A stretch of 6,335 nt of DNA from CAYOPE01 sp964405805. GTDB lineage: Bacteria > Patescibacteriota > Doudnabacteria > UBA920 > O2-02-FULL-48-8. Numbering within the stretch: the stretch's first letter is position 1; each line of letters begins with the position of its first letter. The stretch covers positions 1 through 6,335 of the forward strand of contig CAYOPE010000034.1 of the NCBI GenBank assembly GCA_964405805.1. Reading direction: 5' to 3'. Position numbers and translations under genes: made by a program. Shown in pieces: positions 1 through 5,589 of this stretch. The notes beneath the pieces were generated by a model. The model was not told where the DNA came from. It saw only the letters and a list, made by a program, of their open reading frames with translations, and ran no database searches.

Positions 1-73
1 ATTGAAAAACAAATCAAATTGAAAAATTGAAAAATTTTGAAAGATTTCAAATTTATTAGTTCAAATTTTGGCT
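1..73. repeat. AT-rich tail with short ATTGAAAAA repeats and a weak terminator-like hairpin
   Basis: This stretch lies downstream of the glycosyltransferase stop codon and contains no gene. The 9-mer ATTGAAAAA occurs at 1-9, 18-26 and 26-34, with a relative (TTTGAAAGA) at 36-44. TTTGAA (36-41) and TTCAAA (46-51) can pair around a 4-base loop. Read on the minus strand, this stem is followed by T-rich sequence, so it could be a weak Rho-independent terminator for the galE-glycosyltransferase transcript. The stem has only one G/C pair, so the terminator reading is weak. The repeats may simply reflect AT-rich low complexity. Confidence 0.35.
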
Positions 74-799
74 TCATTTAGCTGAATATTTTCCAGTGAG
101 TGCTTTCCATTTAATTCGAAACAAGTCGACTAAGGATTGCAAATAAGCTTTCAGGGGCACATGGCTACCGCCGTGCTCTTCCCAGGACACTGGCACTTCT
201 TTTATTCGAAAGCTTAGTTTAAGAGCGATGGCTAGCAATTCCATGTCGAAAGCCCAACCAAAAATTGTAATGTGCTTAAAAATTTGCTTGGCAGCGCTGG
301 CCTGAAACGCCTTGAAGCCGCACTGTGTGTCTTTAATGTGTGGGATGAGGACCACCTGGATCAAAGTATTGCTCATTCGCGACAGCGCGATTTTATAGAA
401 GGGCTGACGGATTTTCACTGTGGATGGATCCTGGTAGCGCGAGCCGATCACGACTTCTAGTCCGGCCTCTAAGTGCGGCCAAAATTTTTCGATCTCAGAA
501 ATCGGCGTGGCATTATCTGCATCCATAAACACGATGAATTCACCTTTCGCCTCTTCGACGCCTCGCTGGACCGCAGCTCCCTTACCACGTACCCACTGCT
601 GCACAGCTTTCGAATGCGGAACCGAGCTTTTCTCAAGCGTTCTAACGGTTTCGAACGTGTGATCGTTACTGTTGTTGTCTACAACAATAATTTCGTAATC
701 GTAATTTTGTTTCTCTAAATACTTATCAACGTCGAGCAATGTCTTCTCGATCCGATGTTCTTCGTTGTAAGCCGGGATGATAACTGAAAGCTTAATCAT
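74..799 (-). CDS. Family 2 glycosyltransferase, dolichyl/polyprenyl-phosphate glucosyltransferase-like
   Basis: The 241-residue product is a GT-A fold, family 2 glycosyltransferase. It most resembles the ALG5/DPG-synthase subgroup, which moves a hexose from a nucleotide sugar to a polyprenyl phosphate at the inner membrane face. Visible motifs are the N-terminal VIIPAYNEE (residues 6-14), the nucleotide-binding VVDNNSNDHT (39-48), the metal-binding DAD (93-95), GSRY (119-122), the subgroup signature DTQCGFKAF (157-165), and WAFDMELL (182-189) followed by VPVSWEEHGGS (202-212). It is about full length for the soluble catalytic domain. It has no C-terminal membrane segments, unlike many bacterial polyprenyl-phosphate glycosyltransferases. 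The ATG lies 7 nt after the galE stop, so the pair is probably co-transcribed. No Shine-Dalgarno precedes it. The family is secure; the sugar (glucose or mannose) and acceptor are inferred. Confidence 0.9.
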   Translation of the reverse strand: MIKLSVIIPAYNEEHRIEKTLLDVDKYLEKQNYDYEIIVVDNNSNDHTFETVRTLEKSSVPHSKAVQQWVRGKGAAVQRGVEEAKGEFIVFMDADNATPISEIEKFWPHLEAGLEVVIGSRYQDPSTVKIRQPFYKIALSRMSNTLIQVVLIPHIKDTQCGFKAFQASAAKQIFKHITIFGWAFDMELLAIALKLSFRIKEVPVSWEEHGGSHVPLKAYLQSLVDLFRIKWKALTGKYSAK

Positions 800-805
800 G
801 GCTAT

Positions 806-811
806 ATTATA
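806..811 (-). promoter_or_regulatory. Possible extended -10 element giving a leaderless glycosyltransferase mRNA
   Basis: On the minus strand the sequence TGGTATAAT spans the galE stop codon. It contains a perfect TATAAT with the TGn extension, ending six bases before the glycosyltransferase ATG. A start site at the usual distance would fall at or next to the A of the ATG and give a leaderless transcript. That would fit the missing Shine-Dalgarno. There is no good -35 element, and the motif overlaps coding sequence (GTA TAA), so chance is a real alternative. Confidence 0.3.
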
Positions 812-1811
812 CCACTTGTTTGTTTCTTTCCAAAATTTTCTGATGCCAGTTCCAAGCAGTTCTTATTATCGTCTCTAAATCCGAATATTTGGCCTCAAAC
901 CCCAGTTCACTTTTAATTTTTTGTACATCTGCGACCAATGCTGCTGGATCCCCTTCTCTTCTCTGAGCGTATTCAATTGGAATCATTTTTCCTGTAACCT
1001 CTATCGCAGCGTTCACGACTTCGTTCACTGAATGTCCGGTACCAGTGCCGACATTGTATACAAAGGCACCAGTGTCTTGTTCAAGTTTGTTTAATGCTAA
1101 CAAATGCGCTTGTGCTAAGTCGAGCACATGGACGTAGTCTCGGATGCAGGTGCCATCAGGCGTCGGATAATCGTTGCCGAAAATTCGTAAAGATTCCTGC
1201 TGCCTTGCAGCAACTTTCAAAACTTGCGGAATGAGGTGCGTGACTACAGCCTTATCCTCACCTAAGCTACTATCTAGACTAGCACCGCCGGCATTAAAAT
1301 ATCTAAGACTGACTGAAGACAGATCAAACGCTGAGGCGTAACGTTTTAAAATTTTTTCAAACATTAATTTACTTTCACCGTAAGGGTTAATCGGAAGCTT
1401 CGGATGCTCTTCGTCTATCGGACTATAGTGAGGCTCTCCGTAAACCGCAGCAGTCGAGGAAAAAATAATTTTATTTACTTTGTGATTCATCATGGCTTGC
1501 AGTAAATTCAGAGCATTGGCCACATTGTTCTGGAAATATTTGTTTGGAAAAAGCATGGACTCCTCGACGATCAACGAAGCTGCAAAGTGAATCACGGCGC
1601 TGATATTATATTCCGAAAAAATCTTGTTCAGTAATTCTCGATCAGCCAGATCCCCCACAATCAAGGGACAAGATAGGTATTTCGCGTGTCCTGTCGAGAG
1701 ATTATCAAAAACCACAACCTCTTGTCCGTGTTCTTGCAAGAGTCTGACTGTATGTGAGCCGATAAACCCCGCTCCCCCTGTCACTAAAATGGTTTGCTTC
1801 GAATTATCCAT
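807..1811 (-). CDS. galE: UDP-glucose 4-epimerase
   Basis: The 334-residue product is an extended short-chain dehydrogenase/reductase that interconverts UDP-glucose and UDP-galactose in the cytoplasm with bound NAD. The Rossmann motif TGGAGFIGSH is at residues 11-20, with the NAD-ribose acidic residue region FDNLSTG at 35-41. The GDL of the adenine pocket is at 53-55 and HFAA at 75-78. The catalytic triad region is SSTAAVYG (118-125, with T120 in the place of the usual Ser) and the YxxxK pair Y144/K148 in NPYGESK. RYFNAGGA and a C-terminal NVGTGTGHSV, both GalE hallmarks, are also present. The length matches bacterial GalE (about 330-340). It is followed after 7 nt by a glycosyltransferase, so the pair may supply and transfer a hexose for a surface glycan. 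The ATG at 1811 fits the start of the Rossmann domain but has no Shine-Dalgarno. Confidence 0.95.
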   Translation of the reverse strand: MDNSKQTILVTGGAGFIGSHTVRLLQEHGQEVVVFDNLSTGHAKYLSCPLIVGDLADRELLNKIFSEYNISAVIHFAASLIVEESMLFPNKYFQNNVANALNLLQAMMNHKVNKIIFSSTAAVYGEPHYSPIDEEHPKLPINPYGESKLMFEKILKRYASAFDLSSVSLRYFNAGGASLDSSLGEDKAVVTHLIPQVLKVAARQQESLRIFGNDYPTPDGTCIRDYVHVLDLAQAHLLALNKLEQDTGAFVYNVGTGTGHSVNEVVNAAIEVTGKMIPIEYAQRREGDPAALVADVQKIKSELGFEAKYSDLETIIRTAWNWHQKILERNKQVV

Positions 1812-1825
1812 GCAAATAAAATTAA

Positions 1826-1846
1826 AAACCGAAGTAATTTCGGTTT
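1826..1846 (-). other. Leader hairpin upstream of galE (second terminator or attenuator-like)
   Basis: AAACCGAA (1826-1833) and TTCGGTTT (1839-1846) form a perfect 8-bp stem with a 5-base loop. On the minus strand the stem is followed by TTAATTTTATTTGC and then the galE ATG, so it has the stem-plus-U-rich layout of an intrinsic terminator. It lies between the stronger terminator at 1879-1909 and the galE start, 14 bases before the ATG. It could be a back-up terminator for the surface-protein operon. If galE starts from the promoter proposed at 1866-1894, it would instead be a leader attenuator or mRNA-stabilising hairpin. I saw no ligand-binding fold that would make it a riboswitch. Confidence 0.5.
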
Positions 1847-1865
1847 GTTTTTGTTTCTTTTCTTT

Positions 1866-1894
1866 ATCTTAGAGCACAATAAAAACCTGGGCAA
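1866..1894 (-). promoter_or_regulatory. Candidate sigma70-type promoter for galE and the glycosyltransferase
   Basis: On the minus strand a -35-like TTGCCC (1889-1894; 4 of 6 match TTGACA) is separated by exactly 17 bases from a -10-like TAAGAT (1866-1871; 4 of 6). Transcription would begin near 1859 and give a leader of about 48 nt containing the 1826-1846 hairpin. The -35 lies inside the upstream terminator hairpin. The match is only moderate, and read-through from the upstream operon is the alternative. Confidence 0.35.
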
Positions 1895-1909
1895 ATCCCA
1901 GGTTTTTAT
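1879..1909 (-). terminator. Strong Rho-independent terminator, potentially bidirectional
   Basis: AAAAACCTGGG (1881-1891) and CCCAGGTTTTT (1897-1907) pair perfectly around the 5-base loop CAAAT. Two more A-T pairs extend the stem to 13 bp. The GC core CCTGGG/CCCAGG is flanked by A5 and T5, so either strand has a U-tract after the stem. It lies 18 bp downstream of the stop of the small DUF11-like gene, so its main role is to end that minus-strand transcript. Confidence 0.85.
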
Positions 1910-1926
1910 GAAAACTAAATCTAGAT

Positions 1927-2562
1927 TTAGAAGGTTATCCCCAAGCGATATTTCTTGAATCCGAAGTATCCAAGAGTTGTGAGAGTCGCAAGTAAGAAAA
2001 TCAGACTACCAGAAGAGCCTGTCACTGGCGCTTTATAACTTTTGTTTGCATCTACTTTAGAATTATCTGTTTCAGCCCCAGATACTGTAGCCTCAGGATT
2101 ATTGATACCGATATCAATTTCGTTATTAAACTTTACCTTAATCACTGTATTAGTAGCATTCTGAGGCAGAGAGTTAACTCTGATGGAAAACTGCTTCTCG
2201 ATAGATCCGTGCGCTGGGATATCCAGCGGCGTCCAGATCAAAGAATTGGTAGCAGAGTTATATGAAGCACCCTGAGCATCGATCAATGTTGATTTATCCG
2301 TAACTTCGGAAATATTCACTTCTAAGACATAGCCGGCAATCACATCGTCATTCTGATTTTCAGCATTCAGAGTATAGACGATGACATCTTTCGGATTTGC
2401 AGCCGCTGAAGTCGCACCAGAATTCTTTGTTTGGTTGTAGGCAGAAGCTGAAAGCACAGGACCTGATACTTCCTTGGTGTCTTTTTTGTGTTTCTCTACG
2501 TACCAAATTATCCCGGCTAAAATCAAAAGTAGAACTATGACTCCTGCAATAGCTTTAGACAT
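1927..2562 (-). CDS. Small membrane-anchored DUF11-like surface protein with APVTG C-terminal motif
   Basis: From the ATG at 2562 the product has 211 residues. It has an N-terminal membrane segment (about 4-22), one DUF11-like beta-sandwich domain (about 36-165), and an LPxTG-like APVTG (178-182). A hydrophobic stretch (187-202) and basic tail KKYR (203-206) end it, a sortase-signal-like layout. The domain resembles the last domain of the upstream giant protein: both have the pattern NQT-x-N-x2-AT followed by IVYTL. A longer reading from 2616 adds 18 residues, but 2562 is preferred. It gives a normal short N-terminus before the membrane segment and an 8-nt overlap with the upstream stop (ATGTCTAA), typical of translational coupling. 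Basic residues follow the first membrane segment (EKHKK), which is unusual if the domain faces outward. Probable role: accessory surface or pilus-like subunit; exact function unknown. Confidence 0.8.
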   Translation of the reverse strand: MSKAIAGVIVLLLILAGIIWYVEKHKKDTKEVSGPVLSASAYNQTKNSGATSAAANPKDVIVYTLNAENQNDDVIAGYVLEVNISEVTDKSTLIDAQGASYNSATNSLIWTPLDIPAHGSIEKQFSIRVNSLPQNATNTVIKVKFNNEIDIGINNPEATVSGAETDNSKVDANKSYKAPVTGSSGSLIFLLATLTTLGYFGFKKYRLGITF

Positions 2563-5203
2563 AAGATTTTCTGGTGAGTAATTCTTTGATTTGATTTCGG
2601 AACTTAAAGACCACAAAGGCTAGTAACGTCATTACTGAAAGCAAAATACTAAGTGTCAGTGTGCTTCCTGTTTTTGGGGCTGTAAACACACCTAGCACAA
2701 CTGGCTTATTTACGTGAACATTGACTGTGTTACCGAAGAAATTAGTCATGACATTGTCTGAGCCTGCTGGGAAAGTGCTATTTACTTTCACTGAGAAAGT
2801 TTCATTCACAGTTGCACCTGCTCCGATAGTTACCGCTGGCCACGACAAACTCAGAGTGCCTAGATTAAAGGAGGCATTGCCAAAATCTTGCAACATAGAC
2901 AGCTGCAGCACATCAGTCAGGTCATCCTGAAAGACATAATTTGTCGCTGTTGCATTGCCAGTGTTTTGGACTGACAAAGTGTAGACAATTATATCACCTG
3001 ATCTAGCATTTATAGCTGTTGCGTCAGTATTAAGAGTTTGATTGAAAGCTCGCTTGCTCAAAACCAAATTGACATTACCACCTGCCACTGTTGAGACAAA
3101 CACTTGAGCAAAGCTCGTAGCTGAGCTGGCATTATCTGCAGTTGCAGTAGCATTGTTAGTCAAAGTTTGCTGCGAGGATGCGTTTACTGTTGCGTTAAAT
3201 GTAATCACTCTAGATTGTGAAGCTGCTAAATTACCCAAAAATTCAGATGAACCGTTAAACAGAGATCCGGAAACGGTTCCCGTATCAGACGTGAAGGTTC
3301 CCGGGTCATATGTTAAGCCAGCTGGCAGTATATCTGAAAGTCTGACATTAAACGCTGTGGTGATAAGGTTGGTGTTTCGAACAGTAAGTCTAAACTGGAC
3401 ATGCTCGCCATTTGCCGCAGAAGTAGAAGTTGAGAAGCCGCTACCGGTATTTAGATTTCGTACTTCTTTAAATAAACTCAAGGCCACATTTGTGTTTGGG
3501 GTCTGATAAGGTGTGGGATAAGGATAGCTCGGAGTTGGGTAACTGTACGGTGTTGGATAAGTGTATGGAGTTGGATAAATATAAGGAGTTATATATGGAG
3601 TCTGGTATACAGAGGAAACGACCACGTTACAAGTAGCTGTCTGGGTCATCATGCCCAACAGAGGATTCACGACTGTAGACACGTACACTGTCTTGGTTCC
3701 AGCAGCGGCATAAGCCGTAGAGAAATTATTTCCAGAGCCAGTGGAAGGATTTCCATCTGGTGCAGACCAGGTCAAAGTAGCTGTGCTGGTCGCTGTAAAG
3801 TTAGCTACCTGCCCGACTTGCACAGTTTGTGTAGCTGGAGAACAAGTCAAAGGACCTGACTGAATATTTGAAACAACCACAGTAGCACTAGCGGATGGCG
3901 AATTGCTTGAGGATGTAAGGCTAGCCGTATTCGTAATAGTAGTAGTGCCGGTTGGTAATGCTGAAGCACTAGCCACAGTGGCTCGGAATACCACAGTCTT
4001 GGTTTGCACTGAATTGAAATTGCCCAAAGACAAGCTTGAAACACTACCGCTTGAAACTGGCACACCATCCAAGGTCAGAGAATTGCTTACGTATGTCAGC
4101 TGTGATGGCAAATTATCTGAGAAGACAACATTGCTCACAGCGCCATTAGCAGATGAAACCTGCATTTGGAATTCCACCTGGTCGCCAGGATTGGCATTGG
4201 TTGAATTAGTAAACGAGGCTTGGCCTGCGCTAACGTTTCGAACTTGTTTGGTAATGCTCATAGTCCCCTGTTGAGCGGCAACCACATTTACAGTTACAGT
4301 GTCAGTGGCTTGATCCCCGTAATCATTTTTACAATACAAATTATAAGTACGCGCGGCATCCAGAGTATCTAGCGAGCTGCCGTTTAAGTTAATCCAGCCA
4401 TTTGGATAAACTTCACAGAAAGTTGCGCGCTGTGAAGTCCAGCTGATTGTCACAGCTGTGTGAATCGGAATCGTACATGGTCCATCAGTACCGTTACATT
4501 TAATGTCAGCTACTATGGCAGGACCTGTGACATTCACAGTCACAGTAGCGCTCGCGGTCTGACCAGCATCGTTTTTACAGTTCTCAGTGTATGTTCTTGA
4601 AGCATCAAGCGTGTCTTTGTTTGTTCCAGAAATCCCAATCCAACCATTCGGATAAACTTCACAAAAAGTAGCACCAGTCGAGGTCCAGGAAATATTTACA
4701 GCCGTACCTGACTGAATCGTACAAGGGCCAGCTGTGCCATTACATTTGATGTCAGCAGTGATGTTGGTTGTGGAAGGAGTTGGGTAAATTGGCGGAGTTG
4801 GATAAATCGGAGGCGTCGGATAAGGGTATGGATAAACAGGACAGCCACCAGTTGTGCGGTCCAAAGTTACATTTACAGTTTGGTTCGAAGTTAGTTCAAC
4901 ATTTGGTGTATCTTTGTCAGCATGCCCATCAGCACTTACATGCAAATAAAATTCACCAGCATGTAGCGTAAAAATAGTCTGACCGTTTGAGTCAGTATAA
5001 TTAGTCGCTCCATCGTCAAAACCATTTACAACCACGACTTTCGCATTTGAGATAGTACCACAAACATCACTGACATTTACTGTCAACTGAAAAAAAGTGT
5101 CAGCATGGCTGATGCTTATAACGCTTATAGCCAATACTGCTACTAGTGCCAAACCAGCTGTTTTTGCGGCTTTTGATTTACTAATTTGAGATAAATATTG
5201 CAT
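2555..5203 (-). CDS. Giant secreted multidomain surface protein (Ig-like, DUF11-like repeats, APKTG anchor)
   Basis: The 882-residue product has a signal peptide (1-34, probable cleavage SHA|D). Next come a carboxypeptidase-regulatory-like beta domain (about 38-118) and a Tyr/Pro/Thr linker (123-143). Two tandem four-cysteine Ig-like domains follow (150-225 and 232-307, about 54 of 76 residues identical). After them are a DUF11-like domain (about 314-446), a PKD/Ig-like domain (about 450-531), a second Tyr/Pro/Thr linker (533-569), and two more DUF11-like domains (about 572-704 and 711-834). It ends in APKTG (842-846), a hydrophobic segment (849-866) and a basic tail. It has no catalytic motif. 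The build suggests a stalk-like adhesin or surface-layer fibre displayed outside the cell, anchored by the C-terminal helix or a sortase. No sortase gene is in the window. The ATG is the first after an in-frame TAA; the only Shine-Dalgarno-like AAGGAT is 15 nt away. It heads a two-gene operon with the overlapping small DUF11-like gene. Multi-repeat proteins of this type are common in Patescibacteria; the precise role is unknown. Confidence 0.9.
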   Translation of the reverse strand: MQYLSQISKSKAAKTAGLALVAVLAISVISISHADTFFQLTVNVSDVCGTISNAKVVVVNGFDDGATNYTDSNGQTIFTLHAGEFYLHVSADGHADKDTPNVELTSNQTVNVTLDRTTGGCPVYPYPYPTPPIYPTPPIYPTPSTTNITADIKCNGTAGPCTIQSGTAVNISWTSTGATFCEVYPNGWIGISGTNKDTLDASRTYTENCKNDAGQTASATVTVNVTGPAIVADIKCNGTDGPCTIPIHTAVTISWTSQRATFCEVYPNGWINLNGSSLDTLDAARTYNLYCKNDYGDQATDTVTVNVVAAQQGTMSITKQVRNVSAGQASFTNSTNANPGDQVEFQMQVSSANGAVSNVVFSDNLPSQLTYVSNSLTLDGVPVSSGSVSSLSLGNFNSVQTKTVVFRATVASASALPTGTTTITNTASLTSSSNSPSASATVVVSNIQSGPLTCSPATQTVQVGQVANFTATSTATLTWSAPDGNPSTGSGNNFSTAYAAAGTKTVYVSTVVNPLLGMMTQTATCNVVVSSVYQTPYITPYIYPTPYTYPTPYSYPTPSYPYPTPYQTPNTNVALSLFKEVRNLNTGSGFSTSTSAANGEHVQFRLTVRNTNLITTAFNVRLSDILPAGLTYDPGTFTSDTGTVSGSLFNGSSEFLGNLAASQSRVITFNATVNASSQQTLTNNATATADNASSATSFAQVFVSTVAGGNVNLVLSKRAFNQTLNTDATAINARSGDIIVYTLSVQNTGNATATNYVFQDDLTDVLQLSMLQDFGNASFNLGTLSLSWPAVTIGAGATVNETFSVKVNSTFPAGSDNVMTNFFGNTVNVHVNKPVVLGVFTAPKTGSTLTLSILLSVMTLLAFVVFKFRNQIKELLTRKSYV
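3531..3584. repeat. 18-bp tandem repeats encoding the second Tyr/Pro/Thr linker
   Basis: Three in-phase 18-bp units lie at 3531-3548, 3549-3566 and 3567-3584, with degenerate units on both sides across about 3497-3607. Plus-strand units follow the pattern GGAGTTGGATAAATATAA. On the coding (minus) strand each encodes a PTPYxY hexapeptide. Because the unit is a multiple of three, copy-number change would lengthen or shorten the linker without breaking the frame. Confidence 0.8.
4280..4759 (-). repeat. Tandem duplicated four-cysteine Ig-like domains within the giant surface protein
   Basis: Residues 150-225 and 232-307 of the giant protein align without gaps over 76 positions, with about 54 identities. 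Both carry ADIKCNGT, GPCTI, ATFCEVYPNGW and CKND, so all four cysteines are conserved and probably form two disulphides per domain outside the cell. This is a recognisable Ig-like family in candidate-phylum surface proteins; the high identity implies recent duplication or gene conversion. Confidence 0.85.
4776..4829. repeat. 18-bp tandem repeats encoding the first Tyr/Pro/Thr linker
   Basis: Three 18-bp units at 4776-4793, 4794-4811 and 4812-4829 have plus-strand forms such as GGAGTTGGATAAATCGGA. They encode PTPPIY-type hexapeptides on the minus strand, between the N-terminal beta domain and the first Ig-like domain. The unit length and consensus match the array at 3531-3584, so both linkers probably share an origin. 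Confidence 0.8.
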
Positions 5204-5263
5204 ATAAATTGCTTAATAATCCTTATGTGTGCAACCTGACCAATGCCTAAACCATAACAGAAT

Positions 5264-5292
5264 AGGATACCAAATAAGCTCCTTCCTGTCAA
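5264..5292 (-). promoter_or_regulatory. Near-consensus promoter for the surface-protein operon
   Basis: On the minus strand a perfect -35 TTGACA (5287-5292) is followed after exactly 17 bases by TATCCT (5264-5269; 4 of 6 of the -10), preceded by the extended-10 TGG. Transcription would start near 5257 and give a leader of about 54 nt before the ATG at 5203. No better candidate was seen upstream of this gene. Confidence 0.65.
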
Positions 5293-5334
5293 TAGCTGGC
5301 CTTGCCTGAGCCATTTTACCTTATCTCTGCACTA

Positions 5335-5363
5335 TTGACAACGCAAGCTAAAAAAAGCATAAT
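5335..5363 (+). promoter_or_regulatory. Near-consensus sigma70 promoter for the plus-strand secreted-protein gene
   Basis: A perfect TTGACA (5335-5340) is followed after 17 bases by CATAAT (5358-5363; 5 of 6 of TATAAT). The predicted start site is near 5370, about 70 nt before the ATG at 5440. Its orientation is opposite to the promoter at 5264-5292, making a compact divergent promoter region of about 100 bp. Confidence 0.65.
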
Positions 5364-5371
5364 ATTCTGTT

Positions 5372-5404
5372 CTACTCTACGTCTTATAACGAGCCACAGA
5401 GTAG
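5372..5404 (+). other. Possible stem-loop at the 5' end of the plus-strand transcript
   Basis: CTACTCT (5372-5378) is perfectly complementary to AGAGTAG (5398-5404). Inside the 19-base loop, CGT (5380-5382) and ACG (5389-5391) can also pair. With the predicted start site near 5370, the stem would sit at the very 5' end of the mRNA, a position where hairpins can protect transcripts from decay. It is short and could be chance. Confidence 0.35.
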
Positions 5405-5439
5405 TTCGTAACAGTACACTATGCCTTTGAAGGAGGGCT

Positions 5440-5589
5440 ATGCGTATCAATCGAATCGTTGCAATCGTGCTTCTGATCCTCGGACTCGTGATGGTCGAAC
5501 TGGCGCACGCGCAGACGGAAACCCGGTTCGACTGGAAGTTCTACAACCGCGCGCCCGTTCCCCCGCCTAAGGGCAATGAACCACTTTAG
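5440..5589 (+). CDS. N-terminal piece of an unrecognised secreted protein, truncated by assembly error
   Basis: As written, this reads 49 residues and then TAG (5587-5589). The first 25 residues are a clear signal peptide: basic MRINR, a hydrophobic IVAIVLLILGLVMV core, and a probable AHA|Q cleavage. The mature part begins TETRFDWKFYNRAPVP. A strong Shine-Dalgarno (AAGGAGG, 5430-5436) lies 3 nt before the ATG, rather close. The ATG at 5440 is chosen because it gives the full signal peptide. From 5514 on the sequence is a degraded copy of 5631-5737 past the gap, and the stop sits inside that error-rich zone. The true gene almost certainly continues into the open frame at 5683-6335, which is in the same reading frame. 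Family unknown. Confidence 0.7.
   Translation: MRINRIVAIVLLILGLVMVELAHAQTETRFDWKFYNRAPVPPPKGNEPL

Noticed and set aside
1..73. Iteron-like origin or attachment site from the ATTGAAAAA repeats
   Set aside because: Only three short AT-rich copies with irregular spacing, and no replication or integrase gene nearby.
2563..2616. Longer start for the small DUF11-like protein at 2616
   Set aside because: It would add 18 hydrophilic residues before the membrane segment and overlap the upstream gene by 62 bases. The ATG at 2562 gives a coupled 8-nt overlap and a normal N-terminus.
3497..3607. CRISPR-like array
   Set aside because: The 18-bp units are contiguous without spacers and encode an in-frame Pro/Tyr/Thr linker.
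3153..4274. Plus-strand open frames opposite the giant surface protein
   Set aside because: They are antisense shadows of a repeat-rich gene, with no start signals or recognisable domains.
74..5203. Alternative genetic code (TGA as Gly, as in some candidate phyla)
   Set aside because: The glycosyltransferase ends at a sensible point with TGA, and I saw no in-frame TGA needed to complete any domain.
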